Assembly: GCA_030247885.1 (NCBI GenBank)
Contig: JAPDRO010000003.1
Location: forward strand, 806,001 to 870,000
Length of the DNA stretch: 64,000 nucleotides
DNA from: Taxawa tesnikishii (nom. ined.)
Lineage: Eukaryota > Ascomycota > Dothideomycetes > Dothideales
Reading direction: 5' to 3'
Numbering within the stretch: the first letter of the stretch is position 1; the number at the start of each line of letters is the position of its first letter. Of this stretch, positions 1 through 11,712 are shown in pieces. The translations under genes and the position numbers were made by a program. The notes beneath the pieces were generated by a model that had not been told where the DNA came from, searched no databases, and worked only from the letters and a program-made list of their open reading frames with translations.

Positions 1-404
1 TGCTGTTGCGGAGACAAATCTTGATTCCGGAAGAAAACCACGCTTCGCTCCGCGATCAAGAGAGCGAGCTCATCTCTTTGCTGATGAGTAAGATCCTTCA
101 ATTGCAGGCCTACGATTTCCGTTCCGATGTTGGCTGTGAGATGGATCACCTTCTCTGCTGCAGAGAATAGAGCCTTCTTCGATGGATCCGCTCGAGTACC
201 GGCGTCGACATAATCACGTGGCTGGTCTCGGATCTTCACTACATCCTGCAGGTATAGTGGTTTCATCGGCCTGTAAGGGTACCCGTTCGACAAATCAATC
301 CCGGCCTTCTCAAGACGTGCCCTCGTCTCAGTCGGCAACCCAAGAGTATCTTTTCTCGGTTCGACGACTTCGACAATATTGGGATGGATTGCAGAGGGGG
401 CCAT
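1..404 (-). CDS. TauD/TfdA-family 2-oxoglutarate-dependent dioxygenase, N-terminal part
   Basis: The minus strand is open from an ATG at 404 to the window edge (134 codons plus 2 nt), so the gene continues outside. A TGA lies in frame four codons upstream, which fixes the start. The peptide contains IGTEIVGLQLKDLT followed by ERSVVFFRNQDLSPQQ, the N-terminal signature of fungal taurine/sulfonate or related alpha-ketoglutarate dioxygenases (TauD/TfdA, yeast Jlp1 type). These enzymes use Fe(II) and 2-oxoglutarate to hydroxylate a substrate, classically releasing sulfite from sulfonates. The HxD...H iron ligands would lie beyond the edge and cannot be checked. The gene is divergent from a DAL5-family transporter. 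The family is fairly certain; the substrate is unknown. Confidence 0.85.
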   Translation of the reverse strand, partial: MAPSAIHPNIVEVVEPRKDTLGLPTETRARLEKAGIDLSNGYPYRPMKPLYLQDVVKIRDQPRDYVDAGTRADPSKKALFSAAEKVIHLTANIGTEIVGLQLKDLTHQQRDELALLIAERSVVFFRNQDLSPQQ

Positions 405-1591
405 GGCGAAGGTTCAAAAGTCTGAATGGACACACTCAGAAAGAACCCTTCTCCCCCTTTATTGTCCCTACAGCTGAGGGGTCTTGTCTTGATTTCCAAT
501 CACGGTCAGCTGGGTCAGGTAGAATCACCCCTCAACAATGGGAGGGTATGCCTACAACACCATTGCGGGGCTCATGGTGGCTGAGAGCGCTTGATCCTCT
601 CTGCGGTTGAATCCACGGGTCCCAAAGGGGTGGGATGATAAGGCCTGTGATTGGAACGGCAACTATTGGTGGGAGTCCTAATCCACCGTGCGGCAATAGC
701 CTGAGACTGGAATTAAAGAAGTGTGGGACAGACTGTTTTCCCCGCATCTTTCAAGCTGGACCTCGAGGTCGAGCATGTGAAGTGCACATAACGTGCTATA
801 ACGTGCTACGTTAGTGCGGAACAACTGACTAAGCAGGCTCACCATACTATACAGCTAGCACGACATCAACTCCCACACTAATTTGTTCGTCCATCTGCAA
901 ACCCTTCAATCAGCGTTCTAATCTGGCAACGATTATTAGAAACATCCTTGTTATCGCCCTCATCAGCGATATGCATTTCCTGGAAGGAACCCTTACCCAC
1001 ACAGAGTGGCAACCCCCACCGTGCTATGGTTTGTCACACTCCTGTGCTGCCTTGCTGCGTTTTCAGCTGAGGGCTACGGTTCTGGATCATCATGGCCACG
1101 AGGCACTCGCTCTGGATGTGTTCCCAAACACGATCCAGACAAAACAACGGCGGTAGACTAGTGTATACTGTCACTGGGGTATCCGGTCTTTGACCGGGCT
1201 CTGAAGAGGGAAGTCACCGGCTATCACACACATCCGGTAAAAGGGCACGCTTGAGGTGTGGAGGCACTCTCGATTGCGCGGACCACGGCGCTTTTCGCGG
1301 ATCTCTGTTAGTGCAGTCCTCTCGCACGCAATACCTTATGCCGATTCCATCACCGCTGCAGTTCGTGATCATGCTATGGGAAGCAGGCCTAATATGCATG
1401 TGGCTTGGTCTAGAGTGCGGAGTCCTCCGCGGCAATCGCCTGCCTCTCGGTTGCAGGCCACGTTCAGTTCGAGGTATAAGATCATGGAGGTATGCGTTTG
1501 AGCAGAACATCTAGCATTGACACCGTGTATTGTTTTCTTCATCGATCCGCCTTCACGAAAGCTGTCTGGGAAAGCTTCAGGACCAACGATC
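405..1591. promoter_or_regulatory. Divergent intergenic region between TauD-like gene and DAL5-family permease
   Basis: About 1.2 kb without a credible gene; the short reading frames here have random composition. Two matches to the fungal nitrogen GATA-factor core (HGATAR) are visible: TGATAA at 636-641 and TTATC at 951-955. A 10-bp direct repeat followed by an inverted half site lies at 788-813 and is listed separately. GATA factors such as AreA control many permease and dioxygenase genes, but single GATA cores are common by chance, so any regulatory role is an inference. Confidence 0.35.
788..813. repeat. Tandem 10-mer ATAACGTGCT x2 followed by inverted ACGTTA
   Basis: ATAACGTGCT occurs twice in immediate succession (788-797 and 798-807). 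It is followed by ACGTTA, the reverse complement of the TAACGT core inside each copy. Two direct copies plus an inverted half site in a divergent promoter could be a transcription-factor binding cluster. No factor is assigned. Confidence 0.6.
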
Positions 1592-3630
1592 ATGACGGAG
1601 AAGTCCCGGAGCAACGAAGAAGCTTCGTTGCCGGCAGAGATAATAGTCAAAGCGAACGTCCGTAGGAAATGGCAGAGTTATATCTGGGATGCATTGGACA
1701 AGACACCGGAGGAGCGCAAATTCCTGTTCAAGCTGGATGCCGTACTTCTTACGTTCGCCTCGCTTGGTTACTTCATCAAGTACCTGGATCAGTCAAACAT
1801 CAACAATGCCTTCGTTTCTGGGATGTACGTCCCGTTTCGACCTACACCACTGCTCCAGTCAGAGCCCGAATTTCGCAGTTTAACCGATGTTACAGGAAGG
1901 AAGACCTTGGCCTCAATGGCAATCAGTTGAATTACATGCAGACCTGTTGGACTGTTGGCTATGTCATTGGGGAAATCCCAAGCAACATTATCCTCACTCG
2001 AATCCGACCATCAATATGGATGCCTACAATGGAAGTAAGATTCCTTTGTATCCGAATTGATGAACTACAGCGCCAATCACTAAGCCCCCATCAGCTCGTT
2101 TGGACTGTTCTCACGTTCTGTTTGAGCAGGTGCAATAGTGCCAATCAGATATACGCGCTTCGATTCTTCATTGGTACGGTTATTCTTTCCAGCACCGTCG
2201 GGATACATCTCTTACACGTCTCAAAGGTCTTGCAGAGAGCGCCTTCTATCCGGGCATGCAATACATTATCGGCTTGTGGTACCGGAAAGACGAGCTGGCC
2301 AAGCGTTCTTGTATTTTCCACACAAGCAGTGCCATTGCTACTATGTTCTCGGGTTACCTTATGGCTACTGTGTATCACCTTGGCGGCAAAGGCGGCTTCA
2401 AAGGTTGGCAGTGGTGAGTGTTCCGTAAACCCTCGTCGTGTCACGTCGATGACTGATTGATTCAGGCTGTTCATTGTAGACGGAGTCATCTCTCTCCCTA
2501 TCGCTCTAGCAGGATACGTTATTCTACCAGACGTACCAGAGATCTCCAGAGCCTTTTACTTCAAGAAAGAGGTATCCCGCTTGTCGAAACGCCAGTCTTC
2601 GGCTTCAGCTGACTCGTTTTCCCTTAGGAATTGGCATTTGCAAAGAAACGAATGGAACTGGAGGGGCGCAAAAACAGGGCTCCGTAAACAAAGGCGAAAG
2701 TGAAAAAGATGCTCACGTCATGGCACATATATGCGCTGACGCTGCTATACGTGTGCGTACCAGATACTTGCCATATCCCGCGCACCCGTGTGATCGGACG
2801 CTAACCGTCAACAGAACATTTAACAACGCAGCAGCTGGCGCTGCCCCGATCTTTGCGCAGTTTCTCAAGCATTCCAAAAGCCCAAAATACACCGTGTCGC
2901 AGATTAACGTGTATCCCACCACCACGTATGCGGTTCAGGTGGTCTCGACCTTGGCGTATGCTTGGCTGTCAGACACCGTGCTCAAAGGAGCCAGGTGGCC
3001 ACCTATCGTGTTTGGCGGAGTAGGTGCCTGAAGCATGTATTGTTGCTGAGTGCATTGCTGATCACTGTGAGAATAGGTCATCAACATCGTTTGCTATGCC
3101 TCTTTGGCTGTTTGAAATATTCCTGATGGTTGGCGGTGGACCTGCTATATCCTGTCTGGTTGCGGTTACGGCCTCTCAGGTCTCTGCATGGCGTAGGTCC
3201 CAGCTATCTCGAAAATTTCCTGTTGCTTAACTGACGCCTCTGTTGCAGCTGGGCTCATGAAATCTGTGCGGACGACAACGAAGAGCGCGCCATTGTCATT
3301 GCAACAATGAACGAGATGGCCTACGTTCTACAAGCCTGGCTACCATTGATCGTATGGCAACAGGTCGATGCGCCACAATATCAGAAGGGCTTCATCACTA
3401 TCTCTTGCTTGTCTGTGCTTCTCATCATTACAGCATTTGTAACGAGATACTTGCACAAGCGGCAGCTGTACAGGTAAGTGACTTCCGATTTACTTAGCAA
3501 TTTGTCGAGGCTAAGAGGAGCATGCAGGCAACGTTTTACTGCCGAATCGGACGCGCAAGTCTCAGATGTCGGCACGGATACGCCGCCTGAAGAGTCGGTA
3601 AACGTCCAGGTCGACACAAAGGCAGCGTGA
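1592..3630 (+). pseudogene. DAL5/allantoate-permease-family MFS transporter with two in-frame stops
   Basis: Ten exons can be placed: 1592-1824, 1896-2034, 2095-2173, 2227-2413, 2466-2571, 2628-2752, 2815-3019, 3077-3192, 3249-3473, 3528-3630. They sum to 1,518 nt (506 codons) with every junction in phase. The protein reads as an anion:cation symporter-type MFS permease: [14 protein letters not shown], then [44 protein letters not shown] and a GFKGWQWLFIVDG segment. Codon 268 is TAA at 2685-2687, where the family usually has an aromatic residue. Codon 371 is TGA at 3113-3115, where the family has Trp (AV-W-NIPDGW). No frameshift is needed, so these are substitutions, and splice sites and downstream exons look intact, which points to recent loss. 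Relatives import allantoate, ureidosuccinate, vitamins, cysteine or possibly sulfonates. Sequencing error remains possible but is less likely for two substitutions. Confidence 0.8.
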
Positions 3631-4291
3631 GTGCTCGGAGACCGTTGCTGCATCGTCTTGAGGAAGGGGTCCATATATCGGCAGTCGACAAGTGGACCCT
3701 TGGGTCGCGCGATCTCTTTTTACCTGTGAACGAGGATCCGAGGCACCATTCGCAGTCCTTCGCTTTGTCTAGAAGTCTTTCAGATCGTGTAGATTCAGAG
3801 GCAGCGTAGCTGCCGTTTAGTTATGTCATATGCAGTACTATCAGTTTCAATTCAGGAGTGCCTGTGTAAAGCTTTGCCTTGCTTCCAGGTTTATCAACAC
3901 ATTTCCTGTCGAATTCGATTCGAATTGGCGCACCTCTATCCGTATGCATGTGCAGTATCAGGAGAACCGCTACACGCCGTTTCGAAGCGGCAATTAGACT
4001 GTCAAGCCACCGCATTCTTCGACGATGTGGACCATACCGGGCTGAAGTTCAACGCTGTTGCCGAGGCGGCGAGTTCATGCATCCTGTGGGTTTGTTGGCG
4101 GCCTTCGTAGCCGATGGCGTGCTCATGCAATAACGGCCCAGTATCGCGCCATATGCAGGCTCATGATGCAAGGGCATCCTCGGTCTCGGTCCTCATCCCA
4201 ACGTAGCGGCGAAGGAGGCAACCAGTTCCCGCGCGTAAGTGATATATCAGGGATACGTTTTCCATGGGACAATCACACACATGAGCTGAGC
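3631..4291. other. Intergenic, no gene seen
   Basis: This 660-bp stretch lies between the broken permease and the flavin monooxygenase, both on the plus strand. It should hold the 3' end of the first and the promoter and leader of the second. The monooxygenase frame stays open upstream to an ATG at 4058, but that extension has no family-like sequence, so I treat it as leader. Confidence 0.5.
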
Positions 4292-6017
4292 ATGATGGAG
4301 CACAAGATCCGTAAGGTCGGTGTAATCGGTGCCGGCGTTAGTGGTGTTTCTGCTGCTGTACATCTTCATGCGGCTGGCTTGGATGTTACCGTCTTCGAAC
4401 GCTCGGCAGTTGCCGGCGGCGTGTGGTATGGGTGGTTCGGCTCTGTGGTCGAATATTAGATGAGCTGATATGTTTAAACAGGGTCTACGATGAGCGAACA
4501 GCGGTTGAGCCATCTTATCCGTCGTTACGACCTTCTGTAGGTGATTCTCCGGAAGAAGGACCCAACGAAAGTAGTGTTGAAGCAAGCAGCCTACGCGATG
4601 TTGATCGTATTCGCATTAGACACGCACCTCCAGGGTAAATGATTTTCAAGTCTCGTCGTTTGCATTGCCAGAATTTCTCTGAGCCTTCACGGAGTACTGA
4701 TTATAGGCCTGGTGAACAGTCCTTGCTACGTCGGTCTCAGAAACAATGTCTCGACACGAGAGATGCAATTACAGGCCAACGCGTGGAAACAAGGTACCGA
4801 GGACTTCGTCAGTCATCGTGTCTTGAAAGAATACATCCAGGACACTGTAGCGAAGACTGGCATTGACTCCTTGATCCGTTATAACACTCGCGTTAAGCAT
4901 GTCGAAAAGCGAGGAAAGACGTGGAATGTATTGGCGGCTGAACTATTGCAGACCGAGAAGGGGGTTGAGATCATTGAATCGAACCAAGTGAGTTCCTTTG
5001 TTCCTTGTCCACTCCAGTGAGTTGTCAAACACCGAGGGAAGCGCTTCTGACACTGTGAAGGAGTTTGATGCGCTGGTTGTTGCATCAGGCCACTACCACG
5101 CTTGCCGGATCCCAAACATACCAGGTCTCCAAGAATGGAAAGCCCGTTGGCCAGGAAAGATCCATCATTCGAAAAGCTACCGTGAACCGGAACCTTACAG
5201 CCAACAAAACGTCTTGTTGGTTGGAGCTGGTGTTTCGTCCATGGATATCGCCCGAGAGCTTGCACCAGTTGCTGCGCGCACCTTTCAAAGCAGCCGCGGC
5301 GGCCAATACGATCTGCCCGCCTCATTCCTGCCTTCGAATGCGGCGCGCATCGGCGCAATAGCTGCCTTCGAAGATTCACAAAAGCGTGATGTTAGTGCAG
5401 AATCTGCACTGCCTGGCACCGTGCTCCTGAAATCAGGGCAGCGCCTATGCGACATCCACCGGATAGTCATCTGTACCGGCTACCACATCTCGTATCCATT
5501 TCTCCGATCACTCCATGCGGATAACGTCGCCCCGGAAGATGCCGGCGACACGGTTCTTATCACCGACGGAACTCAGACACATAATCTCCATAAAGACATC
5601 TTCTACATCCCGGACCCCACTCTCTCATTCATTGGCGTTCCGTACCATGTTGCCACGTTCTCGTTGTTTGAGTTTCAGGCCGTAGCGGTGGCGGCAGTAT
5701 TCTCGGGACAAGTTGACCTGCCGCCAACAGCACTGATGAGACAGGGCTACCTCAGAAGGGTATCCCAGAAGGGTTCGGGAAGGGGATTCCATTCATTGAA
5801 AGGAGAGGGAGAGGAGATCGCATACGTCAAAGATTTGGTAGACTGGATCAACAGCTCCAGACGTGATGGCAGAGTTGCACGAGGTCATTCGAAAGCATGG
5901 CACGAAGCGTACCGAGAAAGGTTGAAGAGGACGGAAAGGATGAAGGCCGATACTACGAAGGCGAATTTGCTTGCGACCGAGGCGACGTTTCTGCAGCAGC
6001 TGCAGCCGTGTACTTAG
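4292..6017 (+). CDS. Flavin-containing monooxygenase (FMO-like)
   Basis: Four exons (4292-4425, 4482-4634, 4720-4987, 5061-6017) give 503 aa. The FAD-binding dinucleotide motif GAGVSG is at residues 13-18 just after the start, and a second NADPH-type motif GAGVSS is at about 240-245. Between them the FMO-like segment HHSKSY sits at about 220-225. SGHYH and ICTGYH match the conserved walls of the flavin fold. The third exon begins at TCCTTGCTACG, because only that acceptor restores the family sequence APPGPCYVGL. FMOs use NADPH and O2 to oxygenate soft nucleophiles (N or S) or ketones; the substrate cannot be read from sequence. A second in-frame Met follows at codon 2. The only close neighbours are the broken permease upstream and a ribokinase 250 bp downstream. 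Confidence 0.88.
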
Positions 6018-6267
6018 AGAGTAGACCGGCCTTGACCGATCAGATATCTAACTGTTCTAGACGAACGAGTGGTCAGGTTCAGGTCCAGTCGAGTCCGGGC
6101 GGTTTGCCGCTGCTATGCTTGTCTGATGAATGAGTTCTTTTCTCAATACAAACCGTATTAAAGGCTTGGCTTGCCGAGGGAAGCGAGCAGTAGCCGACTT
6201 CGATATGCACCTCCAAAGATGAGATGGTCGAGCAGAGGGAGTTGACGCACTACGATACAATTCCAAG

Positions 6268-7421
6268 ATGACCGACCGTCGCGCGATAGCCGTTATTGGC
6301 TCTTTAAATGTCGATTTTATCACTAGAACGCCTCGTGTGCCGGCTGGGGGCGAGACACTAACAGCTTCGTCGTTTGATACCGGTTTTGGAGGAAAGGGAG
6401 CGAACCAAGCCGTAGCTTGTGGACGGTTATCCCGTCGCAGAGAGGGAGATGCGTCTGATGCATCGCTCAAGGTATATATGGTGGGGGCTGTAGGAGAGGA
6501 CTCTTTCGGAACGGATTTCATTAGCGCGTTGGGCAAAGATGGCATAGATACTACGTTCATCAAACAGATTCCCGGCCAGAAAACCGGAATCGCCAATATC
6601 ATCGTCGAGGAAGGAAGCGGCGAAAACAGGATTCTATTGGCTACGAATGCAAACCATGCAAGTGGTAAAGAGCTCTTGGATCTGGTGCCGGCGGGTGCGA
6701 ACGTCTTCATTTTCCAGCTGGAAATACCGCTGCCCTTGGTATGTTGTACGTTGAAGTGTTTCCCACCTGCTGGTCTAACGCGAGACAGGTTATCCACAAC
6801 ATCAAGCTTGCGCACACTCAAGGCGGATATGTAAGGAATTGCCGAAGCAAGCAATAGGAGACGCTTACCCGCATCCAGGTCATCCTCAATCCGGCACCAG
6901 CGCAGAAGCTGCCAGATGAGGTATACCCTTACGTCGATTGTCTGATCATGAACGAGACCGAAACCGAGATTCTGCTTGCAGAAGAGGCATCGGTTGACGT
7001 AAACACCGACAGCGGCAGAAGCGCCATAGCTCAGAAATTCTTCGCTATAGGCGTGAAGGACGCAGTCATCATCACGCTAGGCTCGAAGGTAGAACACCGT
7101 TCTCCCTTCTTGTTCTCACATACACACTGACCTCTGGGCTAGGGCGTCTGGTATGCAACCAGATCATCATCAGATCCTCAGTCTTTCCGAGAATGCGCTC
7201 ACGTCGCCGCTCGGAAGGTTCAAGTACTGGATACTACAGCTGCGGGAGATACTTTCGTCGGTGCCTATGCGGTTCGCGTAGCCCAGAGCGGAAGCAAAGC
7301 CCCGGAGTCGTTGAGGTACATGATTGAGTTTGCGAATGCAGCTGCAGCCCGGACTGTAGAGAAAGCGGGAGCAATGGCCGCCATTCCTTGGCTTGATGAA
7401 GTGGACAAAATGTCGAATTAG
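6268..7421 (+). CDS. Ribokinase (PfkB-family sugar kinase)
   Basis: Four exons (6268-6738, 6789-6830, 6879-7088, 7143-7421) encode 333 aa, the normal size for ribokinase. The PfkB N-terminal signature is clear: IGSLNVDFITR, then GGETL and TGFGGKGANQAVA at about residues 38-50. The C-terminal signature reads DTTAAGDTFVGAYA at about 271-284. Its last Asp (about 277) is the expected catalytic base, and the usual DTTGAGD has Ala for the first Gly. NETE in the third exon is the conserved NxxE magnesium region. The enzyme phosphorylates D-ribose to ribose 5-phosphate with ATP in the cytosol. All splice junctions are in phase and the gene looks intact. Confidence 0.92.
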
Positions 7422-7653
7422 TTCTTATAGAGGATCGGAAGAACGTCGAGCATCCGAGGAAGAAACAGAAAGGCTCGATAGCGCCTGGAGAGCCCGCCCC
7501 CAGAAATGCTGGGTATTCTACAGCACCTCCTCCGAGGTCAAACGCCAGAACTTGCACCTCGAAAAGCCAGCAACAAATATCCGTACAGAATTTGGTAAAT
7601 GCTTACCATCATCACACATTCCCAGCAACTCGCGATGTTGCTCGTCCTTTCGA

Positions 7654-10600
7654 TCAAACGCACTCCCACTCCGCGAAAACGCACCACCTCGCACTCCTAT
7701 CCGCAAGCACCAATCCCCTCCATGTACCCCTCTCTCCCACCTTAATCACGGTCTCCCAAGTGGTAGCAAGGCCATCACTATCCTCCTCGCCGCCCGGTCG
7801 TGACACAAATTCCTGCTTCCTGACCAACCGAATGATCTTCCCGCTCGGGCTCTGCACCGCAAGCTTCGCAGGCTTCTGTTGTCGATCCGTCAGCCCGACG
7901 GAATTTTGTCCGTCGCTGTAGTTCGATCCGGATTGCGATACCGTAGCGGAGACCATGCTCATCGCGCTGCTGGGTCGGGTGTACGGGTTGGGGCTTACGG
8001 GCCGGCCCATGGCGCTGGCTCGGCCTGAGTTGGCTCCTACACCCCAGGTGTCTGGGCTGAAGCGAGAGAGGGAGGACGGGTGCTGGCGGACGCAGAAGAC
8101 GAAGGTGTTGTTGATGACCAGGCGGGCGCACTGGGGTTGTGCGATGTACAGGTCGTGGCGCTGGGCGTGAGGCGTTGGGTGGCGGGTTACGAAAGTGTAA
8201 GGTGGGTTCTGTCCGGTGTGGGAGATGGGCAATGCCAGAGCAAGAGGATGTGGGTTGTCCTTGTTCGAATGCTGTTCACCGTGTCAGCATCTGTGTCTGC
8301 GGAAGGAATACTTGGAAGGGACAATATCAACATACCATCAGACCGCGCTTGCCGGCGTAGATCTTTAGCACAGCTTGACCTTCATCGCCGGGCAGAAGGG
8401 CTTTGACAATGACCCTCTTCCGTCCGCCAACCCACTCGGCTTGAGCCAGAGCAGACTTTCTGACCACGTCGCCACTCTCAAACACATCACCATCCATATC
8501 GCGCGCAAAAGCCCGAGCTTCGACTTCTGCTACGCATTCCACGTCTTCGGGGACCATGAGCTTCAGCTGAGCCATCTCCAGATTCTCCAGATGCAGCGAG
8601 CTGGTATCGAAGTCGGTGAGTTCTACGTGATGGCGGAAGTATGGAGGACAGGCGCACGGAAGCGCCATGAGAATTTCATGTGGCACCGATGGCACGATGT
8701 GCTGCTGTTCAGGCAGAAGCGGGACGTGTGTGTAACACACCTCCATCGGTCGAGCAAGGAACCACCACGATTCGGCAACGTTGCTGTTCGCGCAACTGTA
8801 TGCGCTGCGTCTGGGATTGGTAGGGCTGGCAAGCGAGCAGTCCATGATGCGCCATTCCCCATCGACGATGACAGAGTTCCACCAGTGGTTCGGACGGGCG
8901 ATAGTATCCAAATCGAGTATCTCACCGGGAGCTTTGAGGTAGCCACGAATCACCTCAGCATGCAGACCGACTGCTGAACACAATTCGCGTACAAGCACTG
9001 CGATCTCTTGACTGCAGGCGCGCTTAGTCTGAATGACGCGTCTTGTGTCGACTTGCCCTTCGAAGTCGTCTTCCCACGTCAATCGTTCGGCAACCCAAGT
9101 GAAGATGGCACGAAGACGTTGGACGTCGCTCCTGTAGGGTCGGCAAAGGTAACTTTGGGCTAAGCCGGTAGCGGTGACCGAAGGCGGGATGCTGGAAATG
9201 AAGCGCGTGCTCTTGTCAACCAAAGCCAGGTTAGAAGTGTTAAAGTCGCTTGGTTCGGTGATGGGGAGTCCATCCAAGCTCTCATCACCTTCCGCAATGT
9301 CGAGCAACTCGTCGATGGGGTTAACGACAAGGATGTCGAGCATTTGGCACCTCTCTGCCCGTTCGTTTCTCTCGTTTTTGCTGAGTGAATTTGACCGGTT
9401 GACATCGCGACGAACCTGCATCCAGTCGGAACTGCTGCCTGACCCAGTATCTCGACTCGAGCTGTCCGATGAAAAGGTGGGCGCAGCTGCACCGCCAGCA
9501 ATAGCAGTCACGCCATCAGGTAGCATGCTTTTCTTGGGTGAACCCATTCGGCTCGACGGTCTGCTGCCGGAAGCTGAGCCAATCGTGCTTCTAGCGTTTG
9601 CCGCTCCAGTCTTTGCGGTGGTCTTTGCGCTCTCGATCATCTTCTTGAAGAATCCGCTTTTCTTTGCTTTCGGCGCAGAGAGACCACCGAGTATGCCGGC
9701 ATTTTCCATCGGATTCATGGTCCAGTCAGCAACCGGCGTCGGGAGAGGTTGCGTTGCATGACTTGAGTGATAGCTGATGCCGGAGATGGGCGATGCGGGT
9801 CTGGATTGGGATGAGCCGGCTTTGGTGTAGGCTTCGTGCATGTCGCCATTCGATCTAGAGCTCAATGCACTCAGGGGCCGTCCTCTGCGGACGCTTCCAG
9901 TGAGTCCCCATTTCCGTCTTGCGAGACTGCCGGCACTCGTTGCACTAATGGCACCTGCAGAGTGGCCGCTCATCAAACTAGTACTTGTCATGTTAGTGCT
10001 ATTGGTGCTGTTCGTTGTCGTACTCTGAGCTCCAGATGAGGAGCTAGTGGCACTTGTTCTGGTAGTATAGGTCCTGTTCAGACGCTGCTGGCCCATTTCG
10101 TAGGCAGATTTCCGGTGCATCACAGTTCTCTGTCTGTGAGATTCAACCCGACTTCCGCCGTCAGAGTCGCTTTGGCTTCCGGCCGTAGCAGGCCTGACCG
10201 CATCTGGCCTTGAAACATACTGCGACGTTCTCAATGGCACGTCAGGCGGCTGTTCACCGTCATTCCCATCAGAGTAGAAGTTGTTCGACAGACCGGCGCC
10301 TGAAGATTGGGTATGGCGAAGACGATGTTCCATTCGCTGAACGTAATCGCTGACCAAGGGCGGACCGTCCCGTGAAGGAGGCAGTGACGGATTGGGGCTC
10401 TGTTCGCTATAGCCTGTGCCTGGACGTATGTAACGTTCTTCTTCCCTCCCAAAGCCCATTGCACTCCGTGCTCGGATATGCTGAGCTGATCGGTTGTGGA
10501 TCTGGTCGAAAGCTTCCGGAGACCATATGTTTTGCGGCGTTTGCGGGCGTGATGAAGGCGTCCGTGCAATAGTGCTCATATCTTGCAAGGAAGACATCAC

Positions 10601-11712
10601 ATCATTCATAGCGTCACGTAGTGGGGAGGGCGTCATTCCAGGCGAGTGCGGAACAGGAGAGCGATCCTCAGTGGAACGGTAGTCATCGTAGTGCTCCGTG
10701 GGAGCAGGAACCTGGCTGGGTTTGTAGGCCACCCGGTGTGGAGGAGGTGCAGGAGGCGGCGGAGATGAGCCAATGCCATTTTCTGGGCCAGGAGAAGGAG
10801 TTCTTGAGTTCTGCTCGTAGAGGAAATCTGGTCCCGGAGACAGTGCTCTAGGGATTTCGTAGCCATGGAAATGAGCTGGAGATGGTGCCCTGTATATTTG
10901 TTGAGGAGTTATGGGGCGGGAATCGTACGGCTCATATGCTTGAGCTTGAGGAGTGTATGGTCGTGGAGAGGCCGGCCGATGATGCATTGGTCCCGGAGAT
11001 GCTGCACGGAACATTGACTGTGCTGCAGGTGACACAGGACGGAAAGTCGGTGCTGGGGACGGAGTACGATATGTCGGGTTCATGGTAGGAGAAGGTGCTC
11101 TAGCTGCAGGCGCTGGAGAGGCAGCTCTCGATAAAGGTCTTGCTCCACCTCTGGGTGGTGGTGAGGGCACTCTGAACGTAGACTCCTTCAACGGGCTAGC
11201 CTGCTTCTTGACGGTTCCCGGGGCTTGAGCAGTCTTCATGCTCGAATATGGCGTGAACTTCTTCTTCTTTGGTATTTCCTTCTCTGGCGTGCTTCCACCT
11301 GAAGATGTAGTTCCATCCGGGCCCAGCTTCTCATAAGCCTGGAAAGGCTTCCTAAACATGCTCTTTGACTTTTGCACGTTGACATTGTTGTGCGCATTCG
11401 GAGGTGTTGCATCACGTCTAGCGATGGGTGCTGGCTGGAAAGATTCGTCCAGCACTTTGACAAAGTTGGAAGGGAAGAGGCCGACCATGCGTCTGTCCCG
11501 GCGCAAGCGGCCCATCCACCATGAGCCGTCTCCTGCATTGAGACATTCGATCAGGTCTCCTTCGATAAAACCGAGATCCCGCTTGGTCTGGCGCATCTTG
11601 TTAACACAGCCCGCGCGGCGTATACTCTGCAACCTACCTCTCCGCCCCACGAGTAGACGGCCTTGACCCAGCACGGGAAGCGTGTAGGAACAGCCTGCGG
11701 TGCGCCGCCCAT
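7654..11712 (-). CDS. CYK3: Cytokinesis protein Cyk3-like (SH3 plus transglutaminase-like domain)
   Basis: Three exons on the minus strand (11712-11638, 11587-8336, 8271-7654) give 1,314 aa. The tiny first exon supplies the start of the SH3 domain (KAVYSWGGE). The second resumes at TKRDLGFIEGD, so the domain spans about residues 16-72 and ends in GLFPSNFVKVL. A long Ser/Pro-rich disordered region with repeated SPxP-like motifs follows (about 80-700). A transglutaminase-like core lies around 860-945, with NHWWNS (candidate His near 925) and WRIMDCS (candidate Asp). A unique C-terminal region follows, with its last exon in frame after GKRGLM. In yeasts Cyk3 works at the division site to promote primary septum formation. 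Choosing the ACC acceptor at 11587 over the ATG nine bases earlier keeps the SH3 sequence canonical. No disruptions are seen. Confidence 0.92.

Noticed and set aside
4058-4291. N-terminal extension of the flavin monooxygenase to an ATG at 4058
   Set aside because: The extra residues are Arg-rich and not family-like, and the FAD motif normally lies close to the start, as it does from 4292.
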